Shown here in pieces: positions 24,701-32,760 of a DNA stretch of 64,000 bases; the first letter of the stretch is position 1, and every line of letters starts with the position of its first letter. The DNA comes from Longispora sp040681875 (GTDB taxonomy: Bacteria; Actinomycetota; Actinomycetes; Mycobacteriales; Micromonosporaceae): the NCBI RefSeq assembly GCF_040681875.1, contig NZ_JBFAZP010000002.1:124001-188000 (forward strand), in the 5' to 3' direction. The translations under genes were made by a program, and so were the position numbers. A model generated the notes under the pieces. It searched no databases, was not told where the DNA came from, and worked only from the letters and a program-made list of their open reading frames with translations.

Positions 24701-27057
24701 AGGGCGTACTCGCCCCGCGCCAGCAGCGTCGCGACGCAGTCGGCGAACCGGACCGGCTGGCGGAGCTGCGCGGCCCAGTACGCCGGGTCGCAGGCCTGCT
24801 CGTCGGTGATCCAGTCCCCGGTGACGTTGGACAGGAACGGCACGGTCGGCGCGGTGCGGGGCACGGCGGCCACGGCGGCGGCGTACTCGTCGAGGATCGG
24901 GTCCATCATCGCCGAGTGGAACGCGTGCGAGGTGCGCAGGGCCTTGGAGCCGATCTTCGCCGACTTCAGGGTGGCGGCGAACGCCTCGACGGCCTCCACC
25001 GTCCCGGCGACCACGCAGCTGCCGGGCGCGTTGACCGTCGCGATCGTGACATCGGCGGGCAGCAGGTCGGCCAGGTCGGCGGCGTCCTTCTGCACGGCCA
25101 GCATCGCCCCGGCCGGCATCGACTGCATGAGCGCGCCCCGGGTCGCCACGAGCCGCAGCGCGTCGGGCAGCGCGAAGACCCCGGCGAGGGTCGCGGCCAC
25201 GTACTCGCCGATCGAGTGGCCGATCATCGCGGCCGGCCGGACACCCCAGTGCGCCCAGAGCCGGGTCAGCGCGTACTCCAGGACGAACAGGGCCGGCTGG
25301 GTGAACCGGGTCTCGCCGAGCCGCTCGTCGGTGAACAGCAGCGCGCGCACGTCGAGGTCCGGCAGCAGCGCCGCGCACTCGTCCACGGCGGCGGCGAACA
25401 CCGGCTCGGCCCGGTACAGCTCCGCGCCCATCCCCACGTACTGCGAACCCTGGCCGGTGAACAGGAACGCCACCGGCGGGGTCTTCGCCGGGGCCTCGCC
25501 GGTGCGCAGCCGCTTGGCGTCGCGCAGCCCGCGCACCGCGTCGGCCGGGTCCGTCGCCACCAGCGTCGCCCGGTGCGCCCGGGCCGTCCGGCCGACCCGC
25601 AGCGTGTGGCTGACGTCGGCGAGGTCGGTGTCCGGGAACGCCGTCAGGTGGTCGGCGAGCCGGCCGGCCGCCGCCGCGAGCGCCTCCGGGGTCCGCGCCG
25701 ACAGCCGCAGCAGCCGGGCCCTGGGCTCGGCCGGGGTGGCCGGCACCCGCGGGGCCTCCGCGAGGATGACGTGCGCGTTCGTACCGCCGATGCCGAAGGA
25801 ACTGACCCCGGCCTGGCGCGGACCGCCGTCCGTCTCCCACTTCGTCAGGGTGCTGGCCACGTAGAACGGGCTGTCGGCGAAGTCGATCGCCGGGTTCGGC
25901 CGCTCGTAGTTGATCGTCGGCGGGATCAGGCCGTGCTCCATGGCCAGGACGGCCTTGATCACGCTGATCACGCCGGCCGCCTGGCTGAGGTGGCCGATGT
26001 TGGACTTCACCGAGCCGATGCCGCACCAGCCCCGGTCCGTGGTGCCCGCGCCGTAGGCCGTGGACAGGGCCGCGACCTCGATCGGGTCGCCGATCGCGGT
26101 GCCGGTGCCGTGCGCCTCGACGTAGCTGATCGTGCGCGGCTCCACGCCCGCCATCGCCACGGCCTGCGCGATGACCTCCGCCTGGCCCATCACGCTGGGT
26201 GCGGAGAAGCCGACCTTGTCCGAGCCGTCGTTGTTCACCGCGTTGCCGAGCACCACCCCGCGGATCGTGTCGCCGTCGGCCACCGCCTCCGAGAGCCGCT
26301 TGAGGACCAGCACGCCGCCGCCGCTGCCCCACACGGTGCCGTTGGCCCCCGCGTCGAACGGGCGGACCCGCGCGTCCGGGGACATGAAGCCCTCGACGCC
26401 GACATAGCCGATCGCGTACGGGTGCTCGACGGAGACGCCGCCGGACAGGGCCATGTCGCACTCGCCGTTGCGGAGCGCCTCGCACGCCAGGTGCAGGGTC
26501 ACCAGGGACGTCGAGCACGCGGTGTGCACGGTCATGCTCGGGCCGCGCAGGTTCATCCGGTACGACACGAGGGTGCCCACGTAGTTCGGCGAGTTGCCGG
26601 TGGACAGGGTCAGGCTGCCGCCGAGCGCCGTGCGGACCCGCTCGTTGTGCATCAGGTTCTTCCACTGGTACCCGTTGCCGCCCGCGCCCGCGTACACCCC
26701 GATCGTGCCGTCGAACTGGGCCGGGTCGTGCCCGGAGTCCTCCAGCGCGGTGTGCGCCAGCTCCATGAACAGCCGGTGCTGCGGGTCGGTGACCGCCGCC
26801 TCCTGCGCGGTGTAGCCGAACAGGGGCGCGTCGAAGCAGTCGGCCGCGTCCAGGGCCGGGCCGGCCGACACCCAGCCGGGGTCCGCCAACTCGTCGGGCG
26901 CGGCCCCCCGCGCCAGCTGCTCCGCCTCGGTGAACTGGGTGACCGACTCGACCCCGTCGACCAGGTTCCGCCAGAACGTCGCCGTGTCCCCGGCGCCCGG
27001 CACCCGGGCCGCCATCCCCACGATCGCGATCGGCTCGACGGTGTAGTCCTCGTCCAT
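21712..27057 (-). CDS. Type I polyketide synthase module, KS-AT-KR-DH-ACP
   Basis: A 1781-residue PKS. KS (8-434) has Cys181 (HTACSTS), His316 (EAHGTGT) and His356 (NIGH). AT (527-820) has Ser615 in GHSIGEY and HAFH at 711-714, indicating malonyl-CoA. KR (structural half about 905-1100, catalytic 1112-1310) has ITGGLGGIG and active-site Ser/Tyr in LCSSVTS and QVDYCAAN. DH (about 1335-1575) has His1340 in HRIGGVPVVPG and a candidate Asp1498 in HPALLD. ACP (1690-1762) carries Ser1723 in LGGNSLVA. The KR-before-DH order is not the usual DH-KR order of modular synthases. It starts one base after the upstream NRPS stop. Product: probably one two-carbon extension, reduced to an alkene if all domains act. 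Confidence 0.92.
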   Translation of the reverse strand: MDEDYTVEPIAIVGMAARVPGAGDTATFWRNLVDGVESVTQFTEAEQLARGAAPDELADPGWVSAGPALDAADCFDAPLFGYTAQEAAVTDPQHRLFMELAHTALEDSGHDPAQFDGTIGVYAGAGGNGYQWKNLMHNERVRTALGGSLTLSTGNSPNYVGTLVSYRMNLRGPSMTVHTACSTSLVTLHLACEALRNGECDMALSGGVSVEHPYAIGYVGVEGFMSPDARVRPFDAGANGTVWGSGGGVLVLKRLSEAVADGDTIRGVVLGNAVNNDGSDKVGFSAPSVMGQAEVIAQAVAMAGVEPRTISYVEAHGTGTAIGDPIEVAALSTAYGAGTTDRGWCGIGSVKSNIGHLSQAAGVISVIKAVLAMEHGLIPPTINYERPNPAIDFADSPFYVASTLTKWETDGGPRQAGVSSFGIGGTNAHVILAEAPRVPATPAEPRARLLRLSARTPEALAAAAGRLADHLTAFPDTDLADVSHTLRVGRTARAHRATLVATDPADAVRGLRDAKRLRTGEAPAKTPPVAFLFTGQGSQYVGMGAELYRAEPVFAAAVDECAALLPDLDVRALLFTDERLGETRFTQPALFVLEYALTRLWAHWGVRPAAMIGHSIGEYVAATLAGVFALPDALRLVATRGALMQSMPAGAMLAVQKDAADLADLLPADVTIATVNAPGSCVVAGTVEAVEAFAATLKSAKIGSKALRTSHAFHSAMMDPILDEYAAAVAAVPRTAPTVPFLSNVTGDWITDEQACDPAYWAAQLRQPVRFADCVATLLARGEYALVEVGPGRQLSGLVRMRLPKGSAAPLTSLPGPGDAATDSTVLLGSAGALWSAGIGDGPDSQGRRVPLPAYPYERKKHWVDPDPVDAAATRRPVKRGPLPLEEWFAVPTWKQLPAAPGTAALTSCALFVAGPRGEALLAALRAAAVAVTEVRPGDAFAATDTGFVIRPAERADYEALVAALDTDAFVHAYALDAEPAGTDVAAAWSAQERGFFSVLHLTQALAGAQRTEGVRLDLLSAGTADVTGADLTSPEHATLDGLARVLPLELPGLTVRRIDAGPDTGPAALVAELARVADPEVALRSGRRWAQDYAQVTLPAGESAAGLRDGGTYLITGGLGGIGITLAEEFAHRARARLVLLSRSGLPPRAEWAGHVATHGVTDRTGRAIAAIERMEQLGSEVLVVAADVTDPESLRPLRAELGRLDGIVHAAGLAGGGMAEIKDHDTARGVLAPKLAGTLALAAAFGDAPLDFVVLCSSVTSVSGGFGQVDYCAANAFLDAYARSGLGFDARVLSQNWGGWAEVGMAAETAAPAGFRAGVRSAFAERVSAGTHWLLDEHRIGGVPVVPGTGHLEYARTALSTVERPGPEHVVELRDVAFLEPMGVPDGTASEYRVELDGDEFRVVGRRDGRDTAHVTGTGGWVLAPAAPLDVAGIRARTRQVPTPEGDRVSLLSFGPRWDSLREVYTGPDEELALIEAPEAALADLDRWVLHPALLDVATAFGSRGEGSYLPLGYGTVTVHAPLPARFLSHLKYADQGAGEILAADVTLADLDGRVLVSITDFVLRRVDGAAVTGNLAASADAPAPGAPAAGVPVSTGGPAGDSGTSATATGARAAGTSAGTWGIRPVDGAEAFCRTLATDLGPQVVIHQATVADLIAGTREVTTDTVEEGGAGDAGGRAVSSEGGAPTTELEGQVAQVWRDVLGLEHVGVDDDFFDLGGNSLVAVQLISYLRKAVNVRLPMRELFEAPTVAGLSVVIERIRAEKSAPEAPTTIPRLARG

Positions 27058-27058
27058 G

Positions 27059-30000
27059 TCAGTCTCCTCGGGTTCTGCGCCGGGCGGCACTGCCGCGGCG
27101 CATGGCGGCCCGCTGGGCCGCCCTTGCCAGCTCGGGGTGCTCGGTCGCGCCGTCCAGGAAGGACGCGAGCGCGCGGATGTTGGGGTAGCGGAACAGGTCC
27201 ACGACCCGCAGTTCCCGGCCCAGCAGCTCGGTGAGCCGGGCGCGGGTCGCGACGGCGGCCATGGAGGTGCCGCCGATGTCGAAGAAGTTGTCGGCGACGC
27301 CGAGTTCGGTGTCCAGGCCCAGGACCTCGGCCCAGACCTTGGCGACGAGCCGTTCCGTCTCGGTGGCGGGGGCCCCGCCGGCACCCCGGGTCACCGGGGC
27401 CGGTGGGGCGGTCCGCAGGCGGGTCGCCTCGGTGCGGATCCGGGGCGCGAGGTCGGCGAGCCGCAGGGACGGCCCGGCCACCGCCTCCGTGAGGACGGTG
27501 ACCACGTCGGCGAACAGCGCGCCGATCAGGGCCTCGTCGTACACGTCGGGGTTGTGCAGCAGGTCGAACGCGAGCAGGCCGGCGCGTTCGGCCACGTACA
27601 CCGTCAGGTCGAACGGGGAGCCGGGCACGTCCACGCCCACCGGTTCGGCCCGCAGCCCGGGCAGCGCCAGGGCCGGCAGGTCGAAGTTCAGCACGTTGAA
27701 CAGGATCTGCATCAGCGGCGGCCGGCTCGGGTCCCGGGCCAGCCGCAGCGCGTCCACCACGCGTTCCAGCGGCGCGCTCGGGTGCTCCGCGATGGCGCGC
27801 AGCTCGTCGCGGCAGGCCCGGACGTGGTCGGCGAAGGTCGACTCGTCGGTGGTGCGCAACCGGGCCGGCACCACGTCCACGCAGAAGCCGACCAGGTCGT
27901 CGAACGCGGCCAGCCGCCGGTCGGCCAGCACCGCGCCGAGCACGTGTTCGGCGTCCCCGGTGCGGCGGCGCAACAGGACCGTGAACGCGGCGAGCAGCAC
28001 GGCGGCGGGGGTGGCGCCCAGGTCGGCGGCCACCCGGCGCACCCCGGCGTCGACCTCGGCCGGCAGGGGCACCGTGCGCCGGGCGCCCCGGTAGGTCTGC
28101 ACGGCCGGCCGGGTCCGGGCCGTCGGCAGTGCCACCACGGTCGGGGCGCCGCGCAGGTGGCCGAGCCACCAGGTCAGGTCCGCGTCGCCGTCGCGGGCCT
28201 CGCGTTCGGCGCGCCAGACCGCGTAGTCGGCGTACCCGGCCTCGGGGGCGGGCAGGGCGTGCCCGGCGTACGCGGCGGCCAGGTCGGCGAAGAACGGGGC
28301 CGTGGACCAGCCGTCGAACACGACGTGGTGCAGGGTGACCGCGAGGACGTGCTCGTCCGGGGCCAGCCGGTAGAGGGTGGCCCGCCACAGGGGGCCGGTG
28401 GCCAGGTCCAGGACGACGCCCGCCCCCGCCTCCAGCAGCCCGTCGAGGTCGGCGGGCCGGTCCGTGAGGTCCACCAGGGGCAGCGGCACCTCCGCCAGGG
28501 GCCCGCTGACCGGGTAGGGCACCCCGGACTCGGCCGGGATCCGCCAGCGCAGCACCTCGTGCCGGGCCGCGACGGCCGTCAGCGCGCGGCCGAGCGCCGC
28601 CGGGTCGAGCGGTCCGCGCAGCCGCTCGGCGAGCGCGATGTTGTACGGGGACCCGTCGAGCGCGAGCTGGTCGTGGAACCACATCCGGCGCTGCGGCGGG
28701 GACAGGGTGGGCGGGTTGCCCGTGCTCAGGTCGGGGCCCTCGATCGGGGCGCGCGCGGCGATCCGGTCGGTGATGCCGGCGACGGTGCGGCCGGCGTAGA
28801 CGTCCTCGGCGGTGAGGTCGCGGCGCAGGTCGGCGCGGAGGGCGGCGACGAGGCGCATCACGGCGATGGAGTGGCCGCCGGCGGCGAAGAAGTCGTCGCC
28901 GGGCGCCGGGGTGGTGCCGAGGATCCGCCGCCAGTGGGTGGTGACCGGGTCCACGGGCGCCGGCCCGGCCTCGGGGGCCTCCGCCGCGAGACTGCGCAGC
29001 AGCACCCGGTCCACCTTGTTGCTCGCGGTCCTGGGCAACGCGTCGAGGTGCACGAACCGGTTCGGCAGCATCGGCCCGGTCAGCCGCAGGCCGGCGTGCG
29101 CGCGCAGGGCGTCGCGGTCCGGGGCGTCGGCCGGCGCGACGAACGCGACGAGTTCCAGCCCCGTCGGGCCCTCGACCGCCTCGACGGCGGCCTGGTCGAC
29201 CCCGGGGTGCTCGCGCAGCACGGCCTCGATCTCGCCCGGTTCGATCCGCTGGCCCCGGAGCTTGATCTGACCGTCGCGGCGGCCCAGGAACGCGAGCCGG
29301 CCGTCGGGCCGCCAGCTGACCACGTCACCGGTCCGGTACAGCCGGGCGCCGGGTTCGCCGGAGAACGGGTCGGGCACGAAACTCGCGGCGGTCAGCGCCG
29401 GCCGGTCGAGGTAGCCCCGGGCCACGCCGGGCCCGCCGATCAGGAGTTCGCCCTCCTCGCCGGGGCCGACGAGGCACAGGTCGGCGTCCACGACGTAGGC
29501 CCGGTGCGCCGGCATCGGCACCCCCAGCGGCACGGCCCCGGAGATCGGGGCGGCGAGGTCGCCGGTGACGGTGTAGACCGTCGTCTCGGTGGGGCCGTAG
29601 GTGTTCAGGAACCGCCGACCGGCGGGTGTGCCCGGGCCGGTCCACGCCTCGATCAGCTCGGCGGGCAGCGCCTCGCCGCCGGAGATGACCAGCAGCCAGT
29701 CCGGCAGGTCGGTCGGGTCGAGCAGGGCCAGGACGGTCGGGGTGGCCATCCCCCAGGTGACCCGGTGCTCGCGGAGGAACCGGTGCAGCCGGGCCGGGTC
29801 GCGCCGGTCGGCGTCCCCGACGAGCTGCACGGCGCCCCCGACGCTCAGGGTGACGAACAGGTCGATCGTCGCCGCGTCGAAGCCCAGGGACGCGAACCCG
29901 AACGCGCGGGTGTCCGGGCCCGCGCCCGTGGTGGCCACGCAGCCGTCGACGAAGCCGAGGACGTTGCGGTGCGTGGTCAGGATGCCCTTCGGCCGCCCGG

Positions 30001-30466
30001 TGGAGCCGGACGTGTGGATCAGGTGCGCGAGGTTGTCCGGACCGGCGGGGCCGGGCTCAACTGTGTCCAGGTCCACGGCCGGCGCCGGCGCCCCGGGCAC
30101 CGCGACCAGGTCCAACCCGCACCCCGCGAGGAGGGTACGACCGTCCTCGTCGGCCACCGCGAGCGTGGTACCGGCGTCGGCGACGATGTCCAGCAGCCGC
30201 TGGCGGGGGCTGTCGGGGTCCAGGGGCACGTAGCCCGCGCCGGACATGAGGACACCCAGGACGGTGACGACCATGCCGGGGCGGCGGCGGGCGCAGATCC
30301 CGACCCGGCTCTCCGGGCCGACGCCGTGCGCGCGCAGCTCCCCCGCGAGGGCGAAGGCCCCGGCGACCAGCTCGCGGTACGTCAGCTCGACGTCCCACTG
30401 CCGGACCGCGACGGCGTCGGGGGTACGGCGCGCCTGGGCGAGGATCCGGTGGGCGACGGTGGTCAC
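27059..30466 (-). CDS. NRPS, A-PCP-C-PCP
   Basis: A 1135-residue NRPS. The adenylation domain (about 8-510) has HTSGSTGRPKG, NTYGPTETT, YRTGDVV and the A10 lysine (SNKVDR). My reading of the ten-residue code is D-A-I-M-I-G-T-V-Y-K, which I cannot match to an amino acid. PCP1 follows (Ser in AAGGHSIAV), then a condensation domain (about 615-1030) with the intact catalytic motif HHVVFDG, then PCP2 (DIGGTSMAA). The order A-T-C-T means the C domain joins a unit loaded on its own PCP1 to an acceptor on PCP2, which lacks an adenylation domain in cis. GTG 30466 overlaps the LanB-like stop (GTGA), with GGAGG upstream. Confidence 0.9.
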   Translation of the reverse strand: MTTVAHRILAQARRTPDAVAVRQWDVELTYRELVAGAFALAGELRAHGVGPESRVGICARRRPGMVVTVLGVLMSGAGYVPLDPDSPRQRLLDIVADAGTTLAVADEDGRTLLAGCGLDLVAVPGAPAPAVDLDTVEPGPAGPDNLAHLIHTSGSTGRPKGILTTHRNVLGFVDGCVATTGAGPDTRAFGFASLGFDAATIDLFVTLSVGGAVQLVGDADRRDPARLHRFLREHRVTWGMATPTVLALLDPTDLPDWLLVISGGEALPAELIEAWTGPGTPAGRRFLNTYGPTETTVYTVTGDLAAPISGAVPLGVPMPAHRAYVVDADLCLVGPGEEGELLIGGPGVARGYLDRPALTAASFVPDPFSGEPGARLYRTGDVVSWRPDGRLAFLGRRDGQIKLRGQRIEPGEIEAVLREHPGVDQAAVEAVEGPTGLELVAFVAPADAPDRDALRAHAGLRLTGPMLPNRFVHLDALPRTASNKVDRVLLRSLAAEAPEAGPAPVDPVTTHWRRILGTTPAPGDDFFAAGGHSIAVMRLVAALRADLRRDLTAEDVYAGRTVAGITDRIAARAPIEGPDLSTGNPPTLSPPQRRMWFHDQLALDGSPYNIALAERLRGPLDPAALGRALTAVAARHEVLRWRIPAESGVPYPVSGPLAEVPLPLVDLTDRPADLDGLLEAGAGVVLDLATGPLWRATLYRLAPDEHVLAVTLHHVVFDGWSTAPFFADLAAAYAGHALPAPEAGYADYAVWRAEREARDGDADLTWWLGHLRGAPTVVALPTARTRPAVQTYRGARRTVPLPAEVDAGVRRVAADLGATPAAVLLAAFTVLLRRRTGDAEHVLGAVLADRRLAAFDDLVGFCVDVVPARLRTTDESTFADHVRACRDELRAIAEHPSAPLERVVDALRLARDPSRPPLMQILFNVLNFDLPALALPGLRAEPVGVDVPGSPFDLTVYVAERAGLLAFDLLHNPDVYDEALIGALFADVVTVLTEAVAGPSLRLADLAPRIRTEATRLRTAPPAPVTRGAGGAPATETERLVAKVWAEVLGLDTELGVADNFFDIGGTSMAAVATRARLTELLGRELRVVDLFRYPNIRALASFLDGATEHPELARAAQRAAMRRGSAARRRTRGD

Positions 30467-32760
30467 TTGACCTCCTCGGGGTCGGTCAGTTGGAGCCGCA
30501 GCTCGCTGAAGTAGGTGCGGCCGGCGGCGTCGGGCACCCAGGCCTGGTCCAGGACGGGCAGCATCTCGCTGACCGTGACGGACACGTCCCCGCCCCCTTC
30601 GGCGGCGGCGGACCGGAGCATCGCGCACAGCGAACGGGTGAAGTGCGGGCTGCTCAGGTCCGTGTAGAACGGCTTGGTCTCGGTGCCGACCTTCACGTAC
30701 ACCTGCTCGGGCAGGCCCAGTTCGCGCCGCCAGCGCCGTACCCCCAGGAAGCGGGTCTTCTCGTCCTTGATCTCGGCGAGGCCGGTGGCGGCGACCGTGG
30801 TCCGCCAGGTCTCGCGCGCGACCACGACCTTGTCGATCGTGACCCGGGGGGTGCGCGGCGCGGCGGCGGTCAGCTTGAACGCGTCGAGCGCGTGCAGGGA
30901 CAGCCAGTTGGAGAACATCTCCAGCAGCGGCCAGCGTTGCCCGTCGGGGCCGGTGGCCACGAGGTCGTCGCCCTCGGCGGTGACCCGGACCGAGGCGGCC
31001 GCCACCAGGTGGTCGGGGTCCGCTCCGGGCGCGTCGACGATCGCGAGCTGCCACTCGCCGGGCGCGCACTCCGACAGCGGGAGCCGGCCGGAGTTGCGGG
31101 GCCAGTCCGCCGGGAGCAGCGGCCGGACCCGGGGGCCGCCGTAGTCGGCGAGCAGGTCGGTGATGACGCCGGCCGGGTCCGGGTGCGACCAGGCGAACAC
31201 CCGGCAGTCCAGGGTCGGCATCGCCGCGTGCAGTTCGCCGACGACCACGATGTAGTCGCCCCGGTTGATCGCCTCGACGTCGGTCGCGCAGATCTGCAGG
31301 TCGGGGCTGTGCACCCGGCCCGCGGACCAGCCGGGGGCGGTGGCCGGGAACGCCTCGGTGACCCGGCCGGCGAGATCCTCGGCCGCGAAGGTGAGCGCGC
31401 CGCCGCCCTCGGGGAAGTCGAACAGCCCGGCCCAGCGCCGGGAGAACTCGGCGCCCACCCGGTCCACGGGGCGGTCGCCGGGCGTGCCCCAGAACAGGCC
31501 CGGGGCCAGGTAGCACAGGTCGGCGAGGGAGACGCCGTCCGTGCCGGGGGTGACGAGTTCGGCGTACAGCTCGGCCAGCGCGGACCGGTACGCCCCGGCG
31601 AGCGCCACCGTGAGCCAGCGCGCGGCCTGGAGCAGGATCTCCATCGCCGGGGCGACGCTCTCCAGCAGCGGGGCGCCGAACACCAGCTCCAGGTCGCGGC
31701 TGGTGTCCTCGTAGCACAGGGTGCGCCCGGCGTAGGCCTGGCCGGGGTTGCGGCGCGGGGTGCGGCCGGTGACGGCGGTGAACTCCTCGTCGAGGGCGAC
31801 GAGGGCGGCGATCAGGGCCCCGGGGTCCCCTGCCGCGGCGGCGACCCGGTCCCGGGCGTCGGACAGCCGGGCCAGGCCGGCGGACGCGCGGGCCCGCGCC
31901 CCGTCGTCGGAGACGGCGGCGATCCGGTCGAGCAGGATCCGCTCGGCGTCGGGGCTGACGGGCAGGCCGGCGTCCCAGCGGAGCAGCTCGCGCTCGACGA
32001 GCCGCTCGAACAGGAGGTAGCAGTCCCCTTCGGACCGCAGGCCCAGCGCCGGGTCGGCGAGCAGCCCGGCGGCCACCTCGCGCGCGGGGCGGCGGCCGTC
32101 GCTGGCGGCGAGCGCGGCGGCCTCCACGGCGGAGAGCCGGACCGGCGGCTGCATGGCGCGGAACAGGTCGCGGCCCACCAGCCACAGGTGCGGCCGGAGC
32201 ATCGGGGGCAGGTCGCGGCGGATCGCGGGGTCCGCGGTGAGGAGGTCGGCGTAGGCGGCCAGCGGCCAGTACTCGAAGGAGACCTTGCGGAGCTTGGTCA
32301 GGTTCTCCCCGACCCGCACGGTGACCGCGTCCGGGGCGGTCGGGTCGATCCGCGCCCAGCAGCCGGGGCCGAAGAAGCCGATGGTCTCGTTCTTGCCGCA
32401 GTACCGCATCCAGTACCGCAGCAGCATCTCCTCCCGGTACCGCCGGTCGGCGTTGCGGTTGCCCGTCGGGTGCGCGACCTTGTCGAGCAGGCCGAGCATG
32501 CCCGGGTTCTGCCAGGTCACGGCCTCGCGGAGCAGCGGGTCGGCGGCGACGGCCGCCAGGTGCGCCGTGCCGGCCCCGATCGCCTCGTCGAACAGCCGGG
32601 CGAACTCGGCGTCATCGTCGCGGTCGGCGGCGGCGGCGCACTCCGGGGCGGAGAACGCGGTCAGCCCGGAGGCGGGGAAGCCGGCCGTGCGCAGGATGCC
32701 GTCCCGCCACACCGACCAGCCCTCCGCGCCGAGCGGGAACCGGTGGGACGCCGTCGTCAT
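30463..32760 (-). CDS. Lantibiotic-dehydratase-like protein (LanB N-terminal/PEARL type)
   Basis: A 765-residue protein resembling the N-terminal, aminoacyl-tRNA-dependent half of LanB dehydratases. Residues 119-132 (RYCGKNETIGFFGP) occupy the place of the LanB RxTPFGLF motif. The C-terminal part has RRWRRELGLPEQVYVK followed by KPFYTDLSSP, matching the WR...GLP...V...lDL block of the family. A separate SpaB_C elimination domain is absent, as in PEARLs, which append amino acids from aminoacyl-tRNA. It is translationally coupled on both sides (ATGA with the KS, GTGA with the NRPS), and there is no room for a precursor peptide gene. I infer a tRNA-dependent acylation step on a carrier-bound or released intermediate. 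Confidence 0.75.
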   Translation of the reverse strand: MTTASHRFPLGAEGWSVWRDGILRTAGFPASGLTAFSAPECAAAADRDDDAEFARLFDEAIGAGTAHLAAVAADPLLREAVTWQNPGMLGLLDKVAHPTGNRNADRRYREEMLLRYWMRYCGKNETIGFFGPGCWARIDPTAPDAVTVRVGENLTKLRKVSFEYWPLAAYADLLTADPAIRRDLPPMLRPHLWLVGRDLFRAMQPPVRLSAVEAAALAASDGRRPAREVAAGLLADPALGLRSEGDCYLLFERLVERELLRWDAGLPVSPDAERILLDRIAAVSDDGARARASAGLARLSDARDRVAAAAGDPGALIAALVALDEEFTAVTGRTPRRNPGQAYAGRTLCYEDTSRDLELVFGAPLLESVAPAMEILLQAARWLTVALAGAYRSALAELYAELVTPGTDGVSLADLCYLAPGLFWGTPGDRPVDRVGAEFSRRWAGLFDFPEGGGALTFAAEDLAGRVTEAFPATAPGWSAGRVHSPDLQICATDVEAINRGDYIVVVGELHAAMPTLDCRVFAWSHPDPAGVITDLLADYGGPRVRPLLPADWPRNSGRLPLSECAPGEWQLAIVDAPGADPDHLVAAASVRVTAEGDDLVATGPDGQRWPLLEMFSNWLSLHALDAFKLTAAAPRTPRVTIDKVVVARETWRTTVAATGLAEIKDEKTRFLGVRRWRRELGLPEQVYVKVGTETKPFYTDLSSPHFTRSLCAMLRSAAAEGGGDVSVTVSEMLPVLDQAWVPDAAGRTYFSELRLQLTDPEEVK

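Noticed and set aside
21628..27234. Plus-strand open frame of 1868 codons opposite the PKS
   Set aside because: A shadow of the PKS gene in another frame; the minus strand has every KS, AT, KR and ACP motif in order.
30463..32760. Evidence for a RiPP cluster around the LanB-like gene
   Set aside because: All neighbouring genes overlap by 4 bp, no short Ser/Thr/Cys-rich peptide gene is visible, and no LanC-, protease- or YcaO-like gene is present, so a RiPP pathway is not supported in this window.
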